Source of the DNA: Butyrivibrio sp. CB08
Lineage (GTDB): Bacteria > Bacillota > Clostridia > Lachnospirales > Lachnospiraceae
Assembly: GCF_003625485.1 (NCBI RefSeq)
Contig: NZ_RAIR01000002.1
Span: 186,001-250,000, forward strand
Direction of reading: 5' to 3'
Length of the DNA: 64,000 nucleotides
Below, piece after piece: positions 56,872-64,000 of this stretch. The notes under the pieces are model-generated. The model worked only from the letters and a program-made list of their open reading frames with translations. It was not told the origin of the DNA and did not search any database. The position numbers and the translations under genes are program-made. Each line of letters starts with the position of its first letter. Position 1 is the first letter of the stretch.

Positions 56872-57852
56872 CTATTCTACAACTGGGAACAACGCTCTCT
56901 GGTTGCTCTCATCAAACAGATTCTCCCTGTTGACCACGCGGTAGCTGATCTTCTGATCCTCCATCGGAGTCAGCTTATTGTCCAGTCTCCTCATGATAGC
57001 CACTATGCTCTGATAGCCCATGTAGTACTCATTTGGAACCACCATGCTGTTTATTATGCCATCATCCAGGTAACTCACATTTTTAATCGAAGTTCCTTCT
57101 CCAAAGATGTAGAACTTATCCCCGGTCCTTAAAGCATAGTCGCAGACCGCTTCAAGTCCCGTATTATCCAGCGCCACCAGAATATCTGCCTTCTCCTGAC
57201 TCTGGCATATCTCTATCCTCTCGCTGACATCAACGATGCTGTTGTCTGTCCAGGCCACCACAGCTCCAGAGGATGCGATGTTCTCATTAAAGCCCTCCAT
57301 CCTCTCTATGAGGCTGTTCTGTTTCTGGTTACCAGCAACAATTCCAAGCTTGTGGCCAGAAAGGTCATTGCCAAAAGCTATGCGGACTTCGTTGGCAAGT
57401 GCTCTTCCGACAGCCAGGTTATCTGCGTCAATGCAGGCTGACTTGCCCTCAACATCAACATCCATGTCTGCAGTAGTATCCACCAGCATCAGCACAACCT
57501 TGTTGCTGACCTCTGATATCATCTCCTCTGTCCCACGGCTGCTTGCTATCTGGAGCACCACTCCATCTGCTCCGTCTGCGATCTCATCGTTTATGGCCAT
57601 CTGCTGCTGTTTAAGAGTAAAGTTCCTTCCTGTTGGAACAACGTTTAGCTTAACGCCGTTATCCTTGGCAGCCTGTTCAAGTCCAGCCAGGAAAGAAGCC
57701 CATCTTGTGGATCCGCTGTCATCCACCACAACCGAGATCCTTACAGGGTCCTCCCTTACGCCGCTCATAATAAGAGCAGAGGTTGAAGCCACAAGCACGA
57801 TGGAAAGAAGAACTGCCACGACTAAAATAAATAGATTCCTGTTACTCTTCAT
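56872..57852 (-). CDS. Membrane-anchored sugar-binding protein, sensory candidate
   Basis: Start at 57852 (MKSNRNLFILVVAVLLS) after AGGAGCGGGGCG; it overlaps the kinase stop. The 326-residue protein has an uncleaved-looking N-terminal helix (about 5-27), no lipobox, and a type I periplasmic-binding fold (VRISVVVDDSGSTRWASF, GADGVVLQIASSRGTEEM, ADILVALDNTGLEAV). Its place between kinase and MglB suggests that it presents a bound sugar to the sensor kinase rather than to the transporter. This is an inference from gene order. Confidence 0.82.
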   Translation of the reverse strand: MKSNRNLFILVVAVLLSIVLVASTSALIMSGVREDPVRISVVVDDSGSTRWASFLAGLEQAAKDNGVKLNVVPTGRNFTLKQQQMAINDEIADGADGVVLQIASSRGTEEMISEVSNKVVLMLVDTTADMDVDVEGKSACIDADNLAVGRALANEVRIAFGNDLSGHKLGIVAGNQKQNSLIERMEGFNENIASSGAVVAWTDNSIVDVSERIEICQSQEKADILVALDNTGLEAVCDYALRTGDKFYIFGEGTSIKNVSYLDDGIINSMVVPNEYYMGYQSIVAIMRRLDNKLTPMEDQKISYRVVNRENLFDESNQRALFPVVE

Positions 57853-59710
57853 CGCCCCGCTCCTTTCCGGATTCAAGAGCCTTTCGGTTCTCCTCCGTAT
57901 ATTCTATTGCAGGCAGATGGATGGTAACAACGCATCCCTCGTCTGGCTCAGACTCAATCTTAAGACCATACTCCTGGCCAAAGCGAAGCTGTATCCTTCG
58001 CTGCACATTGATGAGGCCAACACCTGATCCCTTCTTGCGAACTCTCGTATCATCAGTCAAAAGAAATTCCAGCTGCTCGCTGCTCATTCCAAAGCCGTTA
58101 TCTGAAACCGTAATGTAGATATCTCCGTCCTCGCCCTTAAAGCCTTTGACTCTGATCTCTCCGTCTTCCATATCCTTAACGCCATAGTAAACCGCATTTT
58201 CAAGGATAGGCTGAACGATAAGCTTAACTGTGCAGTAGTTCTTTATCTCCTCGTCAATGTCAAAATCTATGGTAAAGGCATCCTTAAATCTGACCTTCTG
58301 AATGTTCATATAGTTGCTGGCATGGCGGATCTCATCCTCAATAGGAATGATGGTCTTGCCACTTGAAAGAGACACTCTAAAGAGGCTGGCGAGCTGGGTT
58401 ATCATAAACACCGCTTCGTCATATTTTGCTCCCTCGATCATCCACACAATGGAATCAAGGGTATTGTATAAGAAGTGAGGATTGATCTGGGACTGAAGAG
58501 CGTCAAGCTCTGATTTTCTCTTTTCCTCCTGGGAAGCTACCATGTCCTTCATAAGCTGATCTATCTGGTCGTAGCTTCGACGAAGTGTCTTACCAAGGTG
58601 CTCGATCTCAGAAGGTCCGCCAATATATACAGAAGGGTTCACCTTGCCCATCTCGATCTCTCTGATGGAATCATTGAGCTTGGTGATAGGCCTTGTAACT
58701 CGCCTTGCAACCATTCTGTTAAGGATAAGCATTGCAAGCAGGGTTATTGAGAGGATCATCATTACGAAATATCTGATATCCTTCATGCCAAGATAAGAGT
58801 TACTTGTTGGGATAACACTGACAAGTTTCCATCCTGTGTAGCTCATGGTCTTGACGGTGACAATTCTCTTTTCCCTCATGAACTCTTCCTTGTGGCTTCC
58901 ATCATCGTAACTTGCAGCCACAGAGTTGTTCTCCCTGTAGAGCCCCGCTTCGATCTGCATAAGCATCGGATGGTAGATGATAGCCCCGGAATTATCGCAC
59001 AGGTATACATACTGCTCTGAAGGGTTGTCGTTAACCCCCTCAAGCATCTGCTTAATAACGGCGTAATTCATATCCACCAAAAGAACTCCCTGCTCAGGTA
59101 CACCTCTTCCGCCAAGCTCAACTGCGCGGCTTAGGGAAGTTACCCAGTAGTACCTGAAGGTAGGGTCGTCTACGAAAATGTTCTGGACATGTGGCAGGGA
59201 AAAATGCAGGTTCTCAGGCCTTGCAAGCGCAGTCTTAAACCAGTCCTGGGTTGTGACATCAACTTCCGGCTTTTCTACAGCTACGGGAGAAGCGCACACA
59301 AGCTGGCCATCCTCTGTGTACAGAGCAAGGCTTATAAGGTAGTCCTTGTGGGCCTCATACAAAAGATTCATCTGTTCAATGGGAGACTCTCTGCTGATAT
59401 CCTGATCTTTGATGACATTGTAATAGATTGCATCAGACATTCGTCTCATGCTTCTAAGATAGTCCTCAAGAGCGAGAACAGTCTGGTCCAGAGTCAGCTC
59501 CGCGCTGTCGGTGAGCATCTTCTCTGACCTTACAGAAAAACTGTTATAAAGGGCAACACCCATGGCAAGCATACAAACAAGGGCTACGATGGTAAAAGAA
59601 ACCGATATCGTAACCTGGATACTCCTTGGAACTGCATTCCTCATGTACCTCTCAAGCTTCCATTTGGAACGCAGCTTATCAAATTCCTTGGATACACTCT
59701 TATCTTCCAA
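57842..59710 (-). CDS. LytS/YesM-like sensor histidine kinase
   Basis: The 622-residue kinase probably starts with TTG at 59710 (AAGGAATAAAGGCA upstream); an ATG at codon 23 is the alternative. Two membrane helices (about 38-58 and 305-325) bracket an extracellular dCache-like sensor. It is followed by HAMP (about 325-375), the His-kinase box QSQINPHFLYNTLDSIVWM (phosphorylated His in NPHFL) and an ATPase domain with ILENAVYYGV, DNGFGMS and GSGVGLINVQRR. It should phosphorylate the AraC-type regulator encoded just upstream. Confidence 0.92.
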   Translation of the reverse strand: MEDKSVSKEFDKLRSKWKLERYMRNAVPRSIQVTISVSFTIVALVCMLAMGVALYNSFSVRSEKMLTDSAELTLDQTVLALEDYLRSMRRMSDAIYYNVIKDQDISRESPIEQMNLLYEAHKDYLISLALYTEDGQLVCASPVAVEKPEVDVTTQDWFKTALARPENLHFSLPHVQNIFVDDPTFRYYWVTSLSRAVELGGRGVPEQGVLLVDMNYAVIKQMLEGVNDNPSEQYVYLCDNSGAIIYHPMLMQIEAGLYRENNSVAASYDDGSHKEEFMREKRIVTVKTMSYTGWKLVSVIPTSNSYLGMKDIRYFVMMILSITLLAMLILNRMVARRVTRPITKLNDSIREIEMGKVNPSVYIGGPSEIEHLGKTLRRSYDQIDQLMKDMVASQEEKRKSELDALQSQINPHFLYNTLDSIVWMIEGAKYDEAVFMITQLASLFRVSLSSGKTIIPIEDEIRHASNYMNIQKVRFKDAFTIDFDIDEEIKNYCTVKLIVQPILENAVYYGVKDMEDGEIRVKGFKGEDGDIYITVSDNGFGMSSEQLEFLLTDDTRVRKKGSGVGLINVQRRIQLRFGQEYGLKIESEPDEGCVVTIHLPAIEYTEENRKALESGKERGDEE

Positions 59711-59715
59711 TGCCT

Positions 59716-61314
59716 TTATTCCTTGCCAGCCTTGTATTTAGAAGGTGAAACCCCAAACTGTTTTTTGAAAACATAGCTGAAGTAGTTTGGATCTGAATAG
59801 CCAACTTCCTGCGCTATGATATATGTTTTTTCATCAGTTTCAAGAAGCATGCGCTCAGCCTTTTCCATGCGGAAATCTGTGAGATATCCAACGAAGGTCT
59901 TTCCTGTCTCCTTCTTGAAAACTGTGGAGAAATATGCACTGCTGACACCAAGATAGTTGCACATAAAGTCGATGGACAGGTCCTGATCCATGTAGTGGTC
60001 AGCCACGTAGTCTTTTGCCTTAGTGACAAAGCTTCTGGTGTTGTCAGATCTCTTTCCCGCAATCTGCTCATGCATCTTAAGAGCCACAGAGCCAAACCAG
60101 TTTGAAAGCTCTGTGCCTTCCATCTGCTGAACCTGAGCATATACATCGGTGTTCATGTCAAAGATCTCACCCACTTCAAGCTGATTGCTCCTTGCAAACT
60201 TATAGAGCTCGCTGACAAGATCCATGACAAAGAATCTGTGGTTCTGAATTGAAGACTGGTTCTCAAGCCCCTGCTCAATGTACTTCTTGGCAGCTGCCTC
60301 AACAGCCTCTTCATCAGCCATCTTTATCTTTTTGAATATATCAAGAAGGCTGTTGTCATCCTCTGAAACCACCTCATCGCTGTCCATAGGTGAGATCTCA
60401 GAGATGTTGATTGCCTTGGTATGTCCATATAAAACTCTGTAGGAAACCGCATCCCTTGCGCCCTTGTATGAAGAATCAATATCTGAAAGAGCCTCAACCA
60501 GTGAACCTACGCCAATAGTTACGTTAGCCTTACAGATACTCTCAGCCAGCCTGCAGAGCCTGTCGCACTCGTCGGTAAATGCAGTTGCATCCTTCCTCTC
60601 TGCAAACTGAGCCACCATGACAGTACTGCCAAGGTAGGAAAAGAACCTGCAGCCCCACTTTTCATCTATCCTCTCTTCAAGAAGCTTGCGCACGGAAACA
60701 GATAAAAGAACAGGATTCATGCCCTCAGGAATACTGGAGCTGCTGATGTGAACAACTGCTACAGCAAAAAGAGGTCCTGTAAGCTCGATACGATAGTCAG
60801 ATAAGAACTTCTCTATCTTGCCCTCTGCAATCCTGCCCTCTATGAGCGCAGTAAAGAAATCCTCCTGAAGAAGTGGCAGAGAATCCATGTAGTAATTCTC
60901 AAGCTTGGCCACATTAAGCTTCTCATTGATATCTCTATCAAGTGCCTCATGAACTCTGGTAAACACTGCCCTAAGCTCATCAGAATCTATAGGCTTTAAG
61001 ATATACTCTTCAGCCTCAAGTCTAATGGCCTCCTTGGCATACTCAAACTCATCAAAGCCAGAAAAGATGATGATCCTGATATTTGGATAGAGCTGTTTCA
61101 AGTTCCTAGACAGCTCCATTCCATCCATGTATGGCATCTTAATATCAGTCATGACAATGTCAGGCCTTAGCTCTTCCGACAGTTCTAACGCCTCAAGTCC
61201 ATTGTGGGCATATCTTGGCTTCTCAAAGCCCATCTCTTCCCAATTCAGTTTCTTAAGTATCGCCTGGGCAACATCTTCCTCGTCGTCCACAAGCATGACT
61301 CTATATCTGTTCAT
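59716..61314 (-). CDS. YesN-like response regulator with AraC DNA-binding domain
   Basis: The 532-residue protein has an N-terminal receiver (1-120; acidic pair VDDEED, phospho-Asp in PDIVMTDIKMPYMDG, Lys in YILKPID). The middle region is about 300 residues. The C-terminal AraC/XylS double helix-turn-helix (about 430-530) shows DLSIDFMCNYLGVSSAYFS and IAQEVGYSDPNYFSYVFKK. Such YesN/YesM pairs control sugar transporters in Firmicutes. The likely target is the adjacent galactose-type ABC system. Start: AAGGAATTACC before ATG. Confidence 0.93.
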   Translation of the reverse strand: MNRYRVMLVDDEEDVAQAILKKLNWEEMGFEKPRYAHNGLEALELSEELRPDIVMTDIKMPYMDGMELSRNLKQLYPNIRIIIFSGFDEFEYAKEAIRLEAEEYILKPIDSDELRAVFTRVHEALDRDINEKLNVAKLENYYMDSLPLLQEDFFTALIEGRIAEGKIEKFLSDYRIELTGPLFAVAVVHISSSSIPEGMNPVLLSVSVRKLLEERIDEKWGCRFFSYLGSTVMVAQFAERKDATAFTDECDRLCRLAESICKANVTIGVGSLVEALSDIDSSYKGARDAVSYRVLYGHTKAINISEISPMDSDEVVSEDDNSLLDIFKKIKMADEEAVEAAAKKYIEQGLENQSSIQNHRFFVMDLVSELYKFARSNQLEVGEIFDMNTDVYAQVQQMEGTELSNWFGSVALKMHEQIAGKRSDNTRSFVTKAKDYVADHYMDQDLSIDFMCNYLGVSSAYFSTVFKKETGKTFVGYLTDFRMEKAERMLLETDEKTYIIAQEVGYSDPNYFSYVFKKQFGVSPSKYKAGKE

Positions 61315-61333
61315 GGTAATTCCTTTTTAGTCC

Positions 61334-61486
61334 GCCCTGGGGATGAGAAAAGTATTTCTACTCTCTAGGCACGCTCTCGCTCCTTATCTCTGGCAACGGT
61401 ACTAAGTGTCTAAAAAACAGACACTAAGTACCGGCCGAGCTAAAGGGCCGGCGAGGAGCAGAAATATCTTTTCTCATCCCCAGGGC
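61334..61486 (-). ncRNA. Structured inverted-repeat element E1 (candidate RNA)
   Basis: A closing stem of about 30 bp (19 bp perfect, starting GCCCTGGGGATGAGAAAAG) encloses a CCGGCC/GGCCGG hairpin. A CGGTACT-T-AGTGTCT stem-loop with a T-T mismatch follows, then a conserved block at 61372-61406 ending in GC-GAGA-GC, a GNRA-type loop. The 35-base block is 80% identical to one in E2 (61999-62033), and CTTT-GCCGGTACTT sequence is also shared. No T-run follows, so it is not a simple terminator. Sense is taken as leftward from the GNRA loop. Confidence 0.55.
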
Positions 61487-61508
61487 TCACTGATAAATCA
61501 ATTATAGA

Positions 61509-61817
61509 TTACGCATATTTCTCGTGCATGAACTTCCACATAATTCCCATAGCGAATACAGCCACAAGAATCACTATGAGAGAAGCCACCGCATCGAAAA
61601 ATGAAACAATACCCATAACCAGGGCTGCTACTCCCAAGAAGATGATTATCAAACCAGCATATAAACAATACTCCTTGGGGTGCTTAATCTCTTCAGGGTG
61701 TTCCTTCTTTATTATACTCACATCTCTAGTAATGATGAGGCGAATACCAAAGAACATACACACAGCAAACGCCAGTATCTCAATTCCCATGTGGTTAATT
61801 ACGTCCATAAATGTCAT
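61509..61817 (-). CDS. Small three-helix membrane protein, 102 aa
   Basis: Starts MTFMDVINHMGIEILAF at 61817 behind AAGGAATTGAACT. Helices at about 10-27, 48-68 and 73-93; a basic loop lies between the first two (TRDVSIIKKEHPEEIKHPKEY). No known family was recognised. It is framed on both sides by the related elements E1 and E2, and it interrupts an otherwise simple transporter-regulator order. Confidence 0.75.
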   Translation of the reverse strand: MTFMDVINHMGIEILAFAVCMFFGIRLIITRDVSIIKKEHPEEIKHPKEYCLYAGLIIIFLGVAALVMGIVSFFDAVASLIVILVAVFAMGIMWKFMHEKYA

Positions 61818-61927
61818 AGTTCAATTCCTTTCAACAACAAAAGCATTACCGTTTGTCGACCTTCTTCCGGCCGCAACAAACGCCTTTAAATGGTCTGCGC
61901 CATGTCCCCATTTCTTTAATGTGTATA

Positions 61928-62066
61928 TGGTGGGACAAGTCTTATGCCCCACTGAAGAGGCCTTTGAGCCGGCCGGTACTTGGCGAGGTTTTACCGAGCT
62001 TAGTACCGCTGCCAGGCGAAAGGAGCGCAAGCGTCCTCAAAGTGGGACATAAGACTTGTCCCACCA
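61928..62066 (+). ncRNA. Structured inverted-repeat element E2 (candidate RNA)
   Basis: Two 26-base arms (61928-61953 and 62041-62066, starting TGGTGGGACAAGTC) pair with one mismatch. They enclose a GGCC hairpin and a CGGTACT stem whose inner part has tandem G-A mismatches. The block at 61999-62033 ends in GC-GCAA-GC, a GNRA-type loop. The block and the preceding CTTTGAGCCGGCCGGTACTT match E1, while the outer arms are unrelated to those of E1 yet still pair. It lies after mglC and points the opposite way. A long-range partner of the mglC terminator arm lies at about 61902-61916. Confidence 0.55.
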
Positions 62067-62080
62067 AAAACCAATAAACC

Positions 62081-62109
62081 AAAAGGGGACATGGCGCAGG
62101 CCATGCCCC
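62081..62109 (-). terminator. Terminator after mglC
   Basis: GGGG-CATGGC-CTGC-GCCATG-(T)-CCCC is followed leftward by TTTTGGTTT. It ends the transporter transcript 23 bases after mglC, upstream of element E2. Confidence 0.65.
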
Positions 62110-62131
62110 CAGATAATTATAAGGGATGTTA

Positions 62132-63121
62132 TTACTTCTTAGCAACGTACTTACGGATATCAAGTGAGATAGCTACGAAGATAACCAGTCCGATGAAGAT
62201 GTACTGTGCGTTAGCATCAACACCGAGGTACTGGAGGGCTGCCTTTAAGAGCTCGAATACGGCAACACCGATGATAGCACTTGAAACCTTACCACGTCCA
62301 CCAGTAACTGATACACCACCGATTGTACATGCAGCGATAGCTTCCATCTCGTAACCAAGACCAAGGTTAACTGATGCACCGCCGGCCTTAGCACCAAGCA
62401 TGAATCCTGCAAGACCATACATCATAGCGGCCTTCATGTAAATGAGTACCATTGTAAGACGAACAGGAACACCGGCAACTTCTGCAGCCTGTGGGTTTCC
62501 ACCGATGGCATACATGTACTTACCATGTCTTGTCATGTTGAAGATGAACCATGTGATAGCAGCTACGATAATTGCGATCCAGATAAGGTAGCTGACACCA
62601 AGGAATCTTCCTGATGCAATGTTTGTGTACTCTGTTGTGTATCCACCAAGAGGTGTAGCACCTGTGTAGATAAGAGCAAGTCCATAAACGATTTCCATCA
62701 TAGCAAGTGTTGCGATGAATGGAGGTACGTGAAGGAATGCGATGAAGAATCCAGTAATAGCACCAAATGCACCGCAAATAGCAAGAACGATAAGAAGTGC
62801 AACGAAGATGTTAAGTGGCTGCATATCAGGGAAGAACTTACCTGAGTAGTCGATCTTCTGAAGAAGTGTACCTGCGATACATGCTGCAAAACCGATCATA
62901 CGTCCAGCTGAAAGGTCACAACCAGCTGTGATAACACAACCTGCAATACCAAGAGCGATTACAAGTCTTGAACTCATATTCATAAGAATGTTGAACAGGT
63001 TGTTTGTTGTAAGGAACCTGTCATTTGTAATACCTGTGTAAATAACCAGGATGAACATTACGATGATAACACCGTTATTGATAAGAAAATCTATCGCTTT
63101 CTGTTGTTTTGTCTTTACCAT
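62132..63121 (-). CDS. mglC: MglC-like sugar ABC transporter permease
   Basis: The 329-residue permease has about ten membrane helices and the BPD_transp_2 pattern. This includes GCVITAGCDLSAGRMIGFAA, IGFFIAFLHVPPFIATLAMM (core VPPFIATLAMMEI), YAIGGNPQAAEVAGV (the EAA-like coupling loop) and ACTIGGVSVTGGRGKV. Family MglC proteins move galactose and methyl-galactosides. GAGAGG precedes ATG, 24 bases after the mglA stop. Confidence 0.92.
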   Translation of the reverse strand: MVKTKQQKAIDFLINNGVIIVMFILVIYTGITNDRFLTTNNLFNILMNMSSRLVIALGIAGCVITAGCDLSAGRMIGFAACIAGTLLQKIDYSGKFFPDMQPLNIFVALLIVLAICGAFGAITGFFIAFLHVPPFIATLAMMEIVYGLALIYTGATPLGGYTTEYTNIASGRFLGVSYLIWIAIIVAAITWFIFNMTRHGKYMYAIGGNPQAAEVAGVPVRLTMVLIYMKAAMMYGLAGFMLGAKAGGASVNLGLGYEMEAIAACTIGGVSVTGGRGKVSSAIIGVAVFELLKAALQYLGVDANAQYIFIGLVIFVAISLDIRKYVAKK

Positions 63122-63145
63122 TTTTCCAATCCTCTCTTCTAATGA

Positions 63146-64000
63146 TTAAAACTGAGTAGCGTAGCTCATAACCTTCTCCTGGGTCATGTCGCTCTCTTCA
63201 GTTATCTCGCCTCTGAGTTTACCGTTACACATTACATAAATTCGATCTGACATACCAAGAAGTTCTGCCATTTCGGAGGATATCATTATGATAGCCTTAC
63301 CCTGCTTGGCCAGATCTGTCATGATCTCATAAATCTCATGCTTGGCACCTACGTCGATACCTCTTGTAGGCTCATCCATTATAAGAATATCAGGATCGTT
63401 GGCAAGCCATCTTGATACGATAACCTTCTGCTGGTTACCACCTGACAGATTGGAAATGTGCTCCTGCATGCTTGGAGTCTTGATGGAAAGCTTCTCAATA
63501 CTGTCATCAACTACCTTATTGATCTTGCCATGGTCAAGAACAAATCCCGCCATTAAGTACTTGTTGTAAACTGAAACGCCTACGTTATCCTTTATAGAAA
63601 GACATCCGAAGATACCGTTACCTCTTCTGTCCTCTGTGATCATTCCGATGCCGGCATTCATGGCATCCTTAGGTGATTTGATCTTGACATTTTTGCCGTG
63701 TATCGTGATCTCACCTGCAGAAAGATTTCTGATTCCAAACAGACCTTCCATAAGCTCTGTTCTCTGAGCACCAACCAGTCCGCCAAATCCAAGGATCTCA
63801 CCCTTTCTAAGTGTGAAGGATACATCCTGGAATGACTTCTCATGGATTGAAGAAAGTCCCTTAACTTCCATAACTACTTCGCCAGGAGTTCTGTCCTTGA
63901 CTGGGTAGATGTTTGTAAGCTCACGGCCTACCATCTTGGCGATGATCTCGTCAATTGTAAGGTCTTTTGCTGGCCATGTTCCGATGTATGTACCATCACG
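63146..64000 (-). CDS. mglA: MglA-like sugar ABC ATPase, partial (C-terminal part)
   Basis: The frame is open to the right window edge; the last visible codons read RDGTYIGTWPAKDLTIDE, the usual linker region before the second ABC domain. The 284 visible residues hold the second ATPase domain. It has a degenerate Walker A with GFGGLVGAQRTELMEG, signature NLSGGNQQKVI, Walker B ILIMDEPTRGIDVGAKHEIYE (core DEPTRGIDVG) and IMISSEMAELLGMSDRIYVM. It energises sugar uptake through MglC. The degenerate second P-loop is normal for this family. Confidence 0.93.
   Translation of the reverse strand, partial: RDGTYIGTWPAKDLTIDEIIAKMVGRELTNIYPVKDRTPGEVVMEVKGLSSIHEKSFQDVSFTLRKGEILGFGGLVGAQRTELMEGLFGIRNLSAGEITIHGKNVKIKSPKDAMNAGIGMITEDRRGNGIFGCLSIKDNVGVSVYNKYLMAGFVLDHGKINKVVDDSIEKLSIKTPSMQEHISNLSGGNQQKVIVSRWLANDPDILIMDEPTRGIDVGAKHEIYEIMTDLAKQGKAIIMISSEMAELLGMSDRIYVMCNGKLRGEITEESDMTQEKVMSYATQF

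Noticed and set aside
61334..61486. Element E1 as an ordinary terminator
   Set aside because: Neither side has a T-run, and it contains a conserved internal block shared with E2.

Overview
The window looks like the genome of an anaerobic, motile, Gram-positive member of the Lachnospiraceae, most like the Butyrivibrio/Pseudobutyrivibrio group. This is inferred from the C. difficile CD1107-CD1115-type conjugation genes, sortase-built pili, an ECF transporter, SigD-type promoters next to a flagellar hook gene, c-di-GMP signalling genes, and intrinsic terminators with U-tracts. No rRNA gene is present, so the assignment rests on gene content.

Layout. (1) 1-3715 holds four leftward, coiled-coil-rich proteins of unknown function behind a SigD-like promoter. 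(2) 3943-4921 is a two-gene lipoprotein/membrane-protein cassette. (3) 5183-22102 is a Tn1549/CTn-like conjugative module with relaxase, MobC, T4SS parts (VirB4, VirB6, VirD4, PrgI, Maff2, a C40 peptidase), ParA/ParB and a RepA_N initiator. No integrase is visible. Between Maff2 and VirD4, on the opposite strand, sits a type III toxin-antitoxin locus: three 34-nt repeats, an attenuating terminator and a ToxN/AbiQ-like toxin. (4) 22411-25929 is a housekeeping block with two tRNA-Leu genes, a HAD phosphatase, YbaK, an arginase-fold protein and MecA, followed by a rightward Rpn-type PD-(D/E)XK protein. (5) 27304-37467 is a sortase pilus operon (coiled-coil protein, signal peptidase I, 1500-residue surface pilin, major pilin, SrtC, minor pilin, second sortase). 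Its leader carries a class I c-di-GMP riboswitch and two terminators. (6) 38100-41674 holds the flagellar hook protein, serine acetyltransferase and a dihydrouridine synthase. (7) 41686-46481 is an ECF transporter (T, fused A-A', riboflavin-type S) co-transcribed with a PAS-GGDEF-EAL protein.

(8) 47835-54990 matches the complete flavin-based extracellular electron transfer (EET) locus of Listeria: Ndh2, DmkA, a PplA-like lipoprotein, ApbE/FmnB, EetA, EetB and divergent DmkB. NADH electrons would pass through a dedicated demethylmenaquinone pool to flavinylated surface protein. (9) 55036-55757 holds CheW and tRNA-Pro. (10) 55817-64000 is a galactose/methyl-galactoside-type ABC system (MglA partial, MglC, two solute-binding proteins) with a LytS-like kinase and an AraC-type response regulator. 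Two related, highly structured inverted-repeat elements flank a small membrane-protein gene there. They share an 80%-identical 35-nt core with GNRA-type loops, while their closing stems differ in sequence but still pair. They are the best candidate for an undescribed structured RNA family.

Several parts fit together. The EAL protein could lower c-di-GMP, which the pilus riboswitch senses. The riboflavin-type ECF transporter could feed flavin to the adjacent EET locus. Both links are inferences from gene content.
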